A stretch of 64,000 bases of DNA, from NCBI GenBank assembly GCA_002943765.1, contig PQWQ01000007.1, forward strand, positions 2,501 to 66,500. The letters run 5' to 3'. Positions 36,313 through 47,601 of the stretch are shown here, piece by piece. The position numbers were made by a program, and so were the translations under genes. The stretch comes from Psoroptes ovis. Taxonomy: Eukaryota; Arthropoda; Arachnida; Sarcoptiformes; Psoroptidae. Positions within the stretch are counted from its first letter, which is position 1, and each line of letters starts with the position of its first letter. The notes beneath the pieces are model-generated. The model worked only from the letters and a program-made list of their open reading frames with translations, made no database searches and was not told the DNA's origin.

Positions 36313-38461
36313 TTATAGTTCATCTTTCACATTTTCATCTTTGTCCGATTCTTCTTCTTCGACCACCTCCTATTAGAAATGAAATGAAAAGAAAATAATT
36401 AATTTTCTGATTAAAAAAAAAAAAACAAAATTTTTGTGTTTCTGAGAAAGCCGATTGAATAAATGAATAAAAGAAACATTAAAAGACAAACAAACAGTTA
36501 TGACATAGGCATGACACACAAAAAGAATTTTGGCTGCTTTTTTTGCTTGTGATTCTAACCTCAAGTGGTGGAGTAGCACCTTTACTACCACCTGATTCAA
36601 TGAATTCTATTAGCCCTTCTAATGTTCTTTCACCATTAAAATCGATCATCTGAATTTGTTTTGAATTTTTTTGAGCAAAAAAAGAAAAAAAAATTAATCA
36701 AAAATTTGAAACGATACTTGTACCGAATCGGGCGCTGCACGACCATAATCGCCGCCTGATTCAATGAATTTGCTAATTCCTTCTAATGTACGTTCACCGT
36801 TATATTCAATTACCTTGAAGATTTAAATTAAAAATTCAAAATAAGCAAAAATAGCTTCGAATTGAATAGAATCAATTTACCTCATTAGTATCACGTTTAT
36901 AAAGTTTAAATGTTGGATATGATGCAATTTTAGTGTGTTCCAATTCATTGGCTGTGGCATCCATTTTGGCAATCACAACATTAGGATTATCTTTATATTT
37001 TTCGCCAAGTTGTTCATAAATTGGTGCCATATTTTTACAATGACCACACCATGGTGCATAAAATTCAACTAAAACATCTTTGGATTTATCAAATGCAATC
37101 GAATCAAAATTATTCGACACCAATATTTTTACTGGATTTTTGTCCCAATCTTCAGGCAAATCTTGTGATAATAAATGTTGCTGTCATTAAAAAAATGGTA
37201 GAAATCATTAATAAATGATTAAATTACAAACCAACAGATAGATACATACCTTAATTCTACCTTCTAAAACTCCAGAAACGAAATCTTTGATTGATTTTTC
37301 AGTAAATTCATCTGTTTCTGGTTTGAATTTAGTCATTTCATCTTCCAGCTGAATCAATCGCATTGATGGAACATGTTCTTTTTGAATACCGAAAAATTCC
37401 ATTATTTTTTCATGTTCATCGTCATCAGCATTTAATATGACAAACAGCACTTTTCCTTTGTAATCTTTGGCAGCTAATCGATATGTTTCAATTTTCTTGT
37501 CATAATCGCTTTCTTTTTTGCTTATGAACAATAATAAATGCGATTTAATTTCACCACCAAATATTTTCTTTGCAGTCTGTCAATCAATTTGATCATCGAA
37601 AATAATTCATTAATCAAAATTATGTTTTGGGTCAAATCATCATTCACAACCAACTTACATCATGATTAAATTCAACAGCTAATGGCAATGAATTTGATGC
37701 AATAAATAATTTGAGATTTTCCTTACTGAATTCTTTATCAAAATCATTACGTTTTTCATCAAATTGTTTGAATAAGACAACATTTTCACTGTCACTTTTC
37801 ATTTCTAATGATTCGGCAACAGATTTATCGGTGATCAATGCAAATGGAATGGCATCATTTTCAGCAGCAATTTCTAAATACATTTTTGCATTATCACTTT
37901 GTTTATCTGGGAAATAGCCGACAATCACAACTTCTTGACTATCACGGAATTTAGCAGCATCATCGTTTGTGGTCAAATCTTGTGCTGGTGGACCAGTTTT
38001 TTTCTTCAACCATTTAATGATACCTTCCGCTGTTCGATCACCATTATATTCGATTGGTTTACCATTTCGAAAGAATTTCAATGTTGGATACCCGCGAACA
38101 TCATATTTTTCAGCCAAATCTGTTTCTTTAGTTGCATCGACTTTGGCTAAATATATTTCAGATTTTTCTCCCATCAATTCGGTTGCTGCTTTTGCATATT
38201 CTGGTGCTAATGATTTACAATGTACACACCACGGTGCATCTAATCAAAATGGAATATTTCAAATTAATTATTATCATCTAACAAATCACATAAATACATA
38301 CAAAATTCAACAAGAATCGATGGCGTTTTGATAGCTTCATCGAAATTATCTTTACTAAGTACTAAAACATTATCTTCACGTTCAATCGATTGTAAATCGG
38401 CATTGATACTGCTCACAGTGGTCAATGCGAGAATAGTGCTTAATATAATTAGATTTTTCAT
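36313..38461 (-). CDS. PDI: Protein disulfide isomerase with a duplicated alternative exon
   Basis: ER thiol oxidoreductase with a-b-b'-a' layout. Exons: 38302-38461, 37659-38239, 37250-37576, 36881-37180, then either 36724-36813 or 36560-36649, and 36313-36369. With one of the pair the protein is 504 residues (human P4HB 508). There is a signal peptide at 1-21. The first active site is YAPWCVHCK (Cys58/Cys61), with Val where the family has Gly; the second is YAPWCGHCK (401-404). The two 90-nt exons encode versions of the same element, [16 protein letters not shown] and [16 protein letters not shown], so both together would duplicate the last helix of a'. An acidic tail ends in KDEL. Including both exons keeps the frame (534 residues) and cannot be excluded. 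Confidence 0.95.
36560..36649 (-). other. PDI alternative exon B (distal)
   Basis: 90 nt, phase 0 on both sides, with acceptor AG at 36651-36650 and donor GTTAG reading down from 36559. Encodes [16 protein letters not shown] and ends in ATPPLE. Homologous to exon A (36724-36813), 74 bp away. The donor is weaker than that of exon A. Confidence 0.85.
36724..36813 (-). other. PDI alternative exon A (proximal)
   Basis: 90 nt, phase 0 on both sides, following acceptor AG, with donor GTACAAG at its end. Encodes [16 protein letters not shown] and ends in GRAAPDS. Same length, phase and alignment as exon B. Confidence 0.85.
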
Positions 38462-39357
38462 AATGAAAAATGATCCAATACGTGACTTGATGATTTTATG
38501 GTCAATCAGGTTCAGTTTGATATGAATAAATAAAATCAAATTCAATCGGATGACAACTAACCAATAAATGAATGACGTATTACTTGAATTTGATGAAAAA
38601 AATAGTAATTAATTTTTGATTCAAATGATTTTAAATGAAATATTGTTCATCATTCATTCATATCACTAATTAAATGTATGAAATTTCAAATCAAATGGTA
38701 AAATCGAAATGCTTAATGCACACACACAAAACACCACAACAAATATAAATTGAACCAAACCTTATGAAACGTGGCATTCAAACATCAATTACGATTGGTT
38801 GATTTTTACATTCATTCATACGACGACGTTGAAGATGATCATAGCCGCCTCAACAACAATCATTATTGAATCATGTACAACTTTGCAGCTTTCATAGTTG
38901 ACAAGTTTTTGTTTTCTATGAAGGTTCACTTTTCAATTCAATTTGGTTAGCCTTTTGCTGGCTGACAGAATCTTTTTACTGCCGCCTAACGGTTTAGAAA
39001 AGAATTTCTTGACAATTTCAAATCAAATTACATTCAATTTTCTTTTGATTATCATATACTCTCAATGATTAGCTGTTGATCAGTGATTTCACCAATCAAT
39101 TTTAACCAATCAAATTCAAACACGTAAAATTTTGCGTTTTGCTTGAGTTTGAATGCGCATTTTTACAGGTTTTACAGATTTCATCAGTTACCTTGAGAAA
39201 AAGGATTTAAACATTTTTCAATTTTGTATGCTCATTTTCTTTATTGAATATCACATTTGAATTTATTTATTTGATTAATTTCAATTGGAAAATATTAAAA
39301 TTGAAGAGAATAAAAATACAAATTTATACAGTCTCTGGTTGGAAATCAATTTGATGA
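38462..39357. other. Intergenic, PDI to ePHD gene
   Basis: AT-rich, no coding signal seen on either strand. Holds the PDI promoter at the left and the 3' flank of the ePHD gene at the right. ER-stress elements were looked for by eye and none was convincing. Confidence 0.5.
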
Positions 39358-41985
39358 TCAAATGATAATTCTGCGTTTCTAAATAAATAAATGAATGAAA
39401 TTGATTAAATCAAAGGTGTAATGAGAGTCAAATGCAAGGTAAACACATACATTATGCAATGAACATGAAAGTAGAAATTTTTCCTCATCCAAATCACAGT
39501 TTTTTTCTTTGGCACACAAATAATGTAATGGTGACAATGGACAATTCTTGAAAAAACAATTTAAAGTTGCACCTGGTCGTTTACAGCTGGTACAAACCTT
39601 AATTTCAAAAGTCAGAGATAATTTTTGTTGAAGACAAGCATAAACTGTACAACAAACAACAACTTACATTATCAATCGATTCAATGATAGCCATTTCTAC
39701 ATTACAAACTTTTGGTCCAATTTGATAAACACAATTGGACCATAAAATACAATCTTCATGTATCCATACCGGTTGTAATTGTTGTTGATCATTTTGCTCA
39801 TCATTCTTTGATGGTTTTTCTTTATTAATACCTTCTTTACCATTATCATTATCATCATCCATATGCGAATGATCAATGACACGTTTACGTAATATTCTTT
39901 TTTCATCATTATTAAAATGATGGTTTGAATTAGATGGCGATTTTCGTTTAATCATTTTGATGTCTTCATATTTCGAATATTTTTCATAAATTCTCATTGG
40001 TATCTTGTATGAACCAAATAATTCACCTAACCCTTTGAAATATGCTGGTTTTTGGCATAAAATGCAAATATTATCATCAATATTACGATTGTTTTCTACA
40101 TTTTTCAAATGTTTCAACGATTGAAACGACAATGATGATGATGAACAGGATTTTTTCTTATTTTGAATAGAATACTGTGGACTATCATCATTTTGTCTTG
40201 ATCTTTCAATACAAACAACAGGACCAGATACTTTGAAATTTTCACTTTTGATATCAGAATTATTTTTATCCTTAGAACTTAACAGTGGCTTGTGATTCCA
40301 ATCTTCATTGAAACCAATCGAGATATTTGTATTGATACCAATGTCCATGAATGATTTTTGTGGTTCTTTGATTGTTGCCGGTGAATTAATGATTTGTTCC
40401 GAGCTCTTATTCAAAATCAAAGACATGGATGTTGTTGAATTTTCAAGTGCATTCAATGTGGAAATAGCTTCAAAACAAGTATGATGTTCTATGCTTCTGC
40501 GATTTTTACTACCGAAAGGACGGCCACGTTTCTTTTTGATTAGATTACCATTCGATACAAGACGATCACACATACAACCACAAGGTTCTTGTTTTCGTAA
40601 ACTATTAACATGACTATTGTTATGATTATGGCGATTGTAAGCCATTGGCTGTTGTTGTTGGCCACATGAATATGATGATAATGAATAATTGTTCGAGTCT
40701 GTGAATGATCGATTCGAAGTGGTCGATGATGCATTTTCCGACCACCAACACAATTTCGCTGTTTTAATTGAATTAGAATTTCGATAATGGTTAAATTCGA
40801 TTTGTTGTTGTTGATTATGTTTTGAATTATTTGGTGTCGAGCATTGACTGCTACAAACGCTTATACCTCCGTAAACAGACGAACATTGTCCTTCCATTGT
40901 GGTGATCAACGAATCACTTGATTTGATTGAATCACCAGATGATGCTGTTTCGATCGAGCCACATCTACATGAATGATTGGAATGTTGTTCATGTATTTGA
41001 TCAGTGATCATCTCTAAAGTTGGATCGTTGTTTATTTTATTCACCAATTTGGACGATAAATTTGATGAATCAATTTGCACCATTTTTTGTAAGGACTGTA
41101 ATGGATCATTGTTACACTTGTTATGATTAGCAAGGCATTGCTGATCACCTCTATTCTTGTCAATGCAATCATTGGAATTTTTTTCGTTTTTATATGACAA
41201 ACAGGAAGATTTAGAAGACGGAATCATATTCAGATTGGCTGATGGTTGATTAATATTTGGTGAAAAAGATTGATGTGAAGATGATGATGGCGGTGGAGGA
41301 GGCGGTGGTGGCAATAATTGTGAATCACATTGCCAATAATCTAAATATTTATAATTTTCATTTTTTCTTTGTACATTTGTTTGATCATTTGCTGTAAAAT
41401 TATTATAATTAATCATATCATTCGGCACCAAATGATATGATTGCGGCAAATTTCGTAAATTCGGATATAAATTTTGATTTTCATGGCCAAGATATGTTTG
41501 ATGATGGTCATAATGAGATTGTAGTGAATGTTGTTGTTGTTGTTGAGCGGTTTGTAAGGAATTCAGATGATTATTATTAGTGTTATTTCCATTATCTATG
41601 AAATTATTGTCATTATTATTTACATGTGTCGGTGTATTACATTGCATATTTGTATGATTTGAGCTTGTTGATAAATATTCATTATTATTATCATTGATCG
41701 TTAATGTTGAATGATATGTTTGTTGAAATATAGAATTATGATTAGTTTCCTATTGAACCAAATAAAACTTGTCAATTAATTGTCAATCAAAATCAAATCA
41801 ATTTTACCATTATTTGATTAGAATATGAGGTTATTGATGGTCGATGATCGGACATAATACCATAAATTTCGTTGGCTATATGACCTGTGACATGATAAAT
41901 TTTCAAATTTGAATTCAACAAAATCTACAACAATTATTGACTTACCATTAGAAAAACTCGATTGTGGACTTTGCGGATTCATCAT
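39358..41985 (-). CDS. TCF20/RAI1-like protein with AT-hook and extended PHD finger
   Basis: Putative nuclear chromatin protein. Exons: 41946-41985, 41808-41884, 39668-41749, 39451-39597 and a short last exon, about 39358-39378, giving about 788 residues. The body is low complexity (Asn, Gln, Ser, a Pro8 run). An AT-hook-like motif KKKRGRPFGSKNRR lies mid-protein. The C-terminus is an extended PHD: CILCQKPAYFKGLGELFGSY, a long basic insertion, WIHEDCILWSNCVYQIGPKV, then CTSCKRPGATLNCFFKNC and LHYLCAKEKNC. The order C-x2-C, GLGxLFG, W-H-E-x-C, C-x2-C and H-Y-x-C matches the nucleosome-binding ePHD of TCF20, RAI1 and PHF14; TCF20/RAI1 fits best. The terminal exon is uncertain: two acceptors give different short tails. 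Confidence 0.75.
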
Positions 41986-44900
41986 TATGAATTAATGAAA
42001 AAGTATTGAAAAATTTCACATTTCGAAATTGAAAATATTTGCAAAATGAACAAGAATATGCACATCAATAAAATCGAAATTCTCTTATCGAACATTCATA
42101 ATCTGGATGATCTATCATTAGTCTTCATAATAATTTCATTTTATCGTGATTATTATCAATGTTTTTGGCGTTTCAACAATACGAACACTTGACTATATTG
42201 GAATAATTGTGTCGAAAAACATTCACAAAAAATGATAAATAAAGGCAACCAAACATATCAAACTGCTTTCTAACAAGCACTCTTCACATACCCTTCTTCT
42301 GGATGCTTACACATTATATCTAAACATCCATTTTAAATATAAAATTTACCCTAAGAATATTCTTTGACGATGCAAAATGGAAAATGGTAGCAGTTTCTCT
42401 ATCGATATCATCTTTGTCCTGGCAGTAGAAAAATTCCGAAGAAAAATTTGAAAATGAAAACCCGGTGACCACACATATATAAAACCATAATTGTGGCAAT
42501 TTGCGCATCCACCAAATCAGAAACAGTAATGTATTTGATGATGATAAGAATTGAAAATAGAAATAATCTTTGATAGCCATATAATATACACACAATTTTG
42601 GTATGATGTTTCATTTGAGACATGATTATTACAATGAGAATTACTTATGGCTTAATATTTGTCAGATGGATTTTTTCATCATCATCAAATTGAGGAGAAA
42701 AGAGAGAAAATGTTGGTGATTTTATATTGAAAATTGATATGATCATTTATGACCATTTGTGATATATGGCAAATGAAAATTGGCAATTTGATTGAAGCAC
42801 ACACACCACTGGCCAAGACCAATTATTCTTCCATCTAGAAAAATGAACCAAAAAGAATATGAATGAATTCGGTTTTTGAAATTTTTGCTTCGATGAATTG
42901 CCGTTCTTCGGAAAATCATCAGCTTGTTGTTTATACTGATCATTTTTCATTATTAAAACCAGTCATGTAATTATTTATTGCTTGTGGGTGTATGTGTATG
43001 TCAGTATTTCTCCTGCCAAAGTTTCTTCTAGTTTTTTAAATGAAACATAAATTAATTTATATTCAGAAATAGTCACCATACAAAAAGGAAATAATTCAAT
43101 TCTTTAATATTCGGAATTATAACAACAGGAAACAACAGAATAACTTGTTATAAGTCTCTTTAGTCCGTGTTCCATTTGATTCACTCACCAATTTCATCAA
43201 TCACAAATTGGAGCTGATCAATCAAATAAAGGGAAAAAATGAATGAAAATTATTTGAAATAATTAGTTTTTTATTATTTAAGAAAACATCTTTTTAATTT
43301 GGATCTTTTTCAGTCAGAAACATAAGTTGATTGCTTCAAGTTTGCCACTTTTTTTCGATCATTAGTTTGGCAGATTGGCCATTTCGGTCCATGCATTTCT
43401 GTATCATCTTTCATTGATCAGGCAGACTTAATCCCGTCCACTTTGACATGAATGTTTTAATGCAATTGATCAAACGAATGATTTTGAATTTTCCTATTCG
43501 AAAACTTTGCTCAAATCAAATGTGAATTCACAGTGAATCTAAACGAAAATTTTTTGATGCTAGAAAAATGAATGGCAGAATTATTCTCGCTGTCATTCAC
43601 AGATATTAATTCTGATATGAATTATTTCCTGGATGCAAAATTGGCGATTTTTTTCGGGGTGTTTGCTTGAGCTGAATTCAAAAATGGAAATCGGAATATA
43701 TTGAAATTCAAATACATAAATGAACACTTGACAACAGTCAAAGTGTAATGGAAAATTTGTTTCAATTATGCTCAAATGCAATGAATCAAGAATAAAATGT
43801 TCACTAAACACATAAATTTGAAGGAAAATCTGATTAATCAAACAACAGTTATTTACAGTTTGCAATTGATTCATAGTGAATTATTCATACAATTAACCAA
43901 CATTGCTGTTATCGCAGCAGCATCATAACCAAACATTTAAACTTTTTCAATGCACATCTCAAGCACCCGGGAGGAAGATTTAATTTTTCTTTTTTTTTGA
44001 TGATGCATTCCAAAAGAAATGTCTAAATGAAAATAATTGTAATGACAGCATAAAATGACTCTGCTTAAAATTACTTGCCTAGGCCTCTTGTAGTCTTTGG
44101 ATCTGACATCCGCTGATCAACTTTGGTTCAGGGAAAAATGCTATCTGCTATACAACACTGTCAAATATAAGTATATCAGCATGAATGCCTTTCCTATTTT
44201 TCAGTTCATTCATCCATTCACTTAATTCACATTTGAATTGAAAACCGAAAAAATACTTACCAGTATTAAATGAATATAATTCACTTTGTTCCTTGTTTCC
44301 TCATCGCGATCCATGCACGTTGCTAAAAAACCAGACTCCACTGGATTTAGTGAGATTCGAAACTCGATCAAATTGGCCAAATCAAATTTGTATGAAAAAC
44401 AATTTTTGAAGCTTTCAGATTCATTTGTCATTTTTTGGCAGTTCTTTTATATGAAAGTTTGTAATTTGGTTGTAATCTGGTTTGTTGGAATCATACCAAG
44501 CTGGGCCTTTGTCAGCTTAATGGCGTTTTTGACCATTCAAACAAGGATGGATTGATTTTTAGTTAAAATTAAATTTATTCAAGTAAATAAACAAAAAATT
44601 AAACAAAACAAAAAGAAATGAAATGAAAGAAAGAGTTTAAACATGTTTAATGAGTTGTAAGTGTGTAAATATTAAAGTTCAAATTAGTTAGGCCATGTGC
44701 TTGACATTGTAGTCATCATCATTTCACATTCGATTCGTCTATAACAATGATGATCATTTAGTTACACTTATTCAGACGAAATATGTTCCATGTTTTGAAT
44801 TGACCAAAGAATTACAAAAACAATTTCATTCTGTTAATCAAGGAAAATTCATGCTAAATATTTGATGAATTCATTCAATTTAAATCCAAAAAATGGTGTA

Positions 44901-45132
44901 ATACTGTGTATGAAATGACCATAAATCAAATCACTAATTGGGCATCAATGCGAATATCAAATATAGCAATTAACTTTGAACATTAATTTCATTTTTATTT
45001 TATCTCATGAGAATTATCGAATTGATCATTTTCAAATGTTCACTTGAACTTGATAAAATGAATATTTGATTGAGCAATTAGAAAATAGAGTAAATGCTAA
45101 TTACACTGTAATTGTTACAAACAAACAATAAA
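41986..45132. other. Largest gene-free stretch within the gene-rich part
   Basis: About 3.1 kb with no recognisable exon. Frames of 60-93 codons on both strands (for example 42320-42595, 43593-43874, 44222-44431) are AT-driven and match nothing I recognise. It could hold long 5' regulatory DNA of the ePHD gene, the 3' UTR of the nAChR gene, or a non-coding RNA. None is visible in sequence alone. Confidence 0.5.
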
Positions 45133-47347
45133 TCAATGATTGGATTTAATTTTACTATACAATATATCGATTGGTTGCTTGAAACTATACAAACTAGGAG
45201 CACGTAATATGATTAATGCAGCACCACTGATACAACTGATGGTGAATATCCATAAAAATAAACGATCCAATACCATTGCAACATATTTCCAATCGTCTTC
45301 AATCTATTTTTGAATTTAAATTTAATTTAAATCAGTTATTTTTGAATAAATTGTAAAATAAATTACCTGAAGATATTTATCCAAATTACGTTTATGCTGT
45401 GACAAAAATTGTATTCGTGTAGTCAAACGTCTGATATTATTCGTATTTAATTCGAATAATGTTTGACTTAGATTGGAATTATTTTGTGAATTATCCGATT
45501 TATCATCATTATTATCCGGTTGATGACCAATCATTTGTAATGGATCATCAACGGCCAAATCATTATTATCATTCGATCGATCAAAAAATTGTTTTTCATT
45601 GATTATTGTATCATTGATCATTACTTGATTTTCGTTTGAATCAAACGATGATGGAATACTATTACTTTGTTGTTGATTGTTATTTTTATTGATGAATTGA
45701 TTATAATTGTTACAATAACCATTTTCAATTCTTAAATCAATTTCTTCATTGATAGATCTTTGTTCAATATCAAGTGGACAATATGTTTCATTGATGGCAT
45801 CCAAATCATCATCAATATTATCATTATTCAAATCTACATTCACATCAATATCATCATTACAATCGATATTATTATCTTCATCATCATCATCCTCTTGATG
45901 TGGTCTCTGCATGAATAAATATTTGGGTAATATTTGTATGAATAGTTTTTTTACCCAAGGTGCCATTCGATGTGTGGATGGTGAGCGAAAATTAACGTTT
46001 AATACAGCGATTGTTGCAACACTTGATAGTGTAACCAAGATCATTGTAAATAGCAAATATCTGCCCAACAATGGAACTGTTAAACTTGTTGGTGGTATAA
46101 TTTCGGCTAATAATAAAAAGAACACGACCAGAGATAACATAATTGATATGGACAATGATACTTTTTCACCACTATCTGAAGGTAAATAAAATACTAATAT
46201 GGATAAACATGATATGGCTACGCATGGAATTATCAAATTGAATGTGTAAAACAATGTTTTCCTTCGCAATGTTATGTTGAACGTTATATCAATGTAAGGT
46301 GTGTCGCAGCAGCTAATTTATAAATAAATCAATTATAAGTTATTCCATTTTCAAATCCAAAATATTTGTTCGTACGCTTACCTGTAGAAAATTACTTTAC
46401 GACGTGCCGGTACAGCCATTATGTCCCATTCGACACTTAGATAGAACCCACTCAAATCCATGCCCATTTCAACAACTGGATCATCATTTTTTTCATGAAT
46501 ATGTCTTAAATCAATCTGAAATCAATTTTTCGATTAATCATCAGCAATTAATGTATCAATTGGTCATTACCGTATAGCCATCATATGTCCAACTGCCAAA
46601 TTTCATGAAGCAAGTTTGTTCATCGAATGGAAAATATTCGACATCAATTTCACATGAACTCTTATAAATGGCTGGTGGTTTCTAAATTTTAAAGGAACAA
46701 AATATGAATTGAAATGCTCTTCACTTATAAATAAATACCCAAATAACGAGACCATCTGAATGCAAAATTGCTTTTGTCAGTATTTGTATTTCATAAGCAC
46801 CATCAGCATTATTATACAAAACAATGTCTGGCAACCAAATCTGTTCAGATGGCACATGTAATTTAGTGACTCCACCATAATCTTCTGGTTCCCATTTTAA
46901 TTTATAATCAATCCATTCTTGTTCGACAAATACATTTGTTGTCATTATTTGATTTTTAAGGTTCTAGTCAATCACAAAACATTATTCACATAAATAAACG
47001 ATTTATTTATGTATTGAACTTACCACATCTATCAGTTGCGATAATCGAATGCCCATTTTCACCACTAAACGATCTGAATTGTTTCCCTGAAATGTTTTCA
47101 AGATTAATTTTGAATAATGCTTATCAGAAACTTACCAAAGGTCGAATAATACTATTGTACCCATTAATTAGATCATCATATAATCTTTTGGCCTAAGAAA
47201 AAATGAGAAGGAATTAACCCTTTAGAATAACTAATCAATATGAAAAATATTTTCATTTACGTCTGGATTGGCCCATAAAGATGGCACCATCATAATAATC
47301 ATTATCATCATTTGCAAATGATTCGCCATATTAGAAGCCATATTCAT
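45133..47347 (-). CDS. nAChRalpha: Nicotinic acetylcholine receptor alpha-type subunit (1)
   Basis: Cys-loop cation channel subunit. Eight exons: 47261-47347, 47136-47192, 47024-47086, 46739-46963, 46571-46681, 46382-46515, 45367-46312 and 45133-45303, 597 residues. Met-rich hydrophobic signal peptide, then [13 protein letters not shown]. Binding loops: [13 protein letters not shown] (A), FGSWTYDGY (B), and loop C FYSCCDTPY with the vicinal cysteines that define alpha subunits, formed across a phase-2 intron. The Cys-loop is [16 protein letters not shown]1-M3 include [20 protein letters not shown] with Glu at the intracellular ring, hence cation-selective. The M3-M4 loop is long and Asp/Asn-rich. 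M4 follows [17 protein letters not shown]. Closest to insect alpha1-4 type subunits; exact orthology not determined. Confidence 0.93.
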
Positions 47348-47601
47348 GGTCTCGAAATTATTTCGATCCAAATTCAATCTTTTCAAGTTGAGTTAAATGT
47401 AAACATTTTTCACATCATCCAGGGACTAGCGATGCTTATGACGCGAATAAGCGCATGGTTTTTGGTCCATCTGAGCATCAAAAAAGTTGAGAAAAATTAG
47501 CATCGTAATAATGAATGATATAGTAAATAAGATGTATAATCTGTTTGTTCATTCAAATCATTATTTCTCATGGAACAAAATGATGAATTTGTAAATAAAT
47601 G
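47348..47601. promoter_or_regulatory. Shared intergenic promoter of two head-to-head nAChR genes
   Basis: 254 bp separate the start codons of the minus- and plus-strand nAChR subunits. Both transcription starts must lie here unless undetected 5' exons exist. No specific elements were identified. Confidence 0.55.

Noticed and set aside
44222..44431. Minus-strand frame ending at a GTAAGT donor, faintly reminiscent of the THUMPD1 N-terminal segment (SGFLATC)
   Set aside because: Similarity is a few residues only, and no THUMP domain exon was found downstream on the same strand.
44286..44555. 89-codon plus-strand frame with hydrophobic stretches
   Set aside because: Overlaps the previous frame in antisense; no similarity or splice support.
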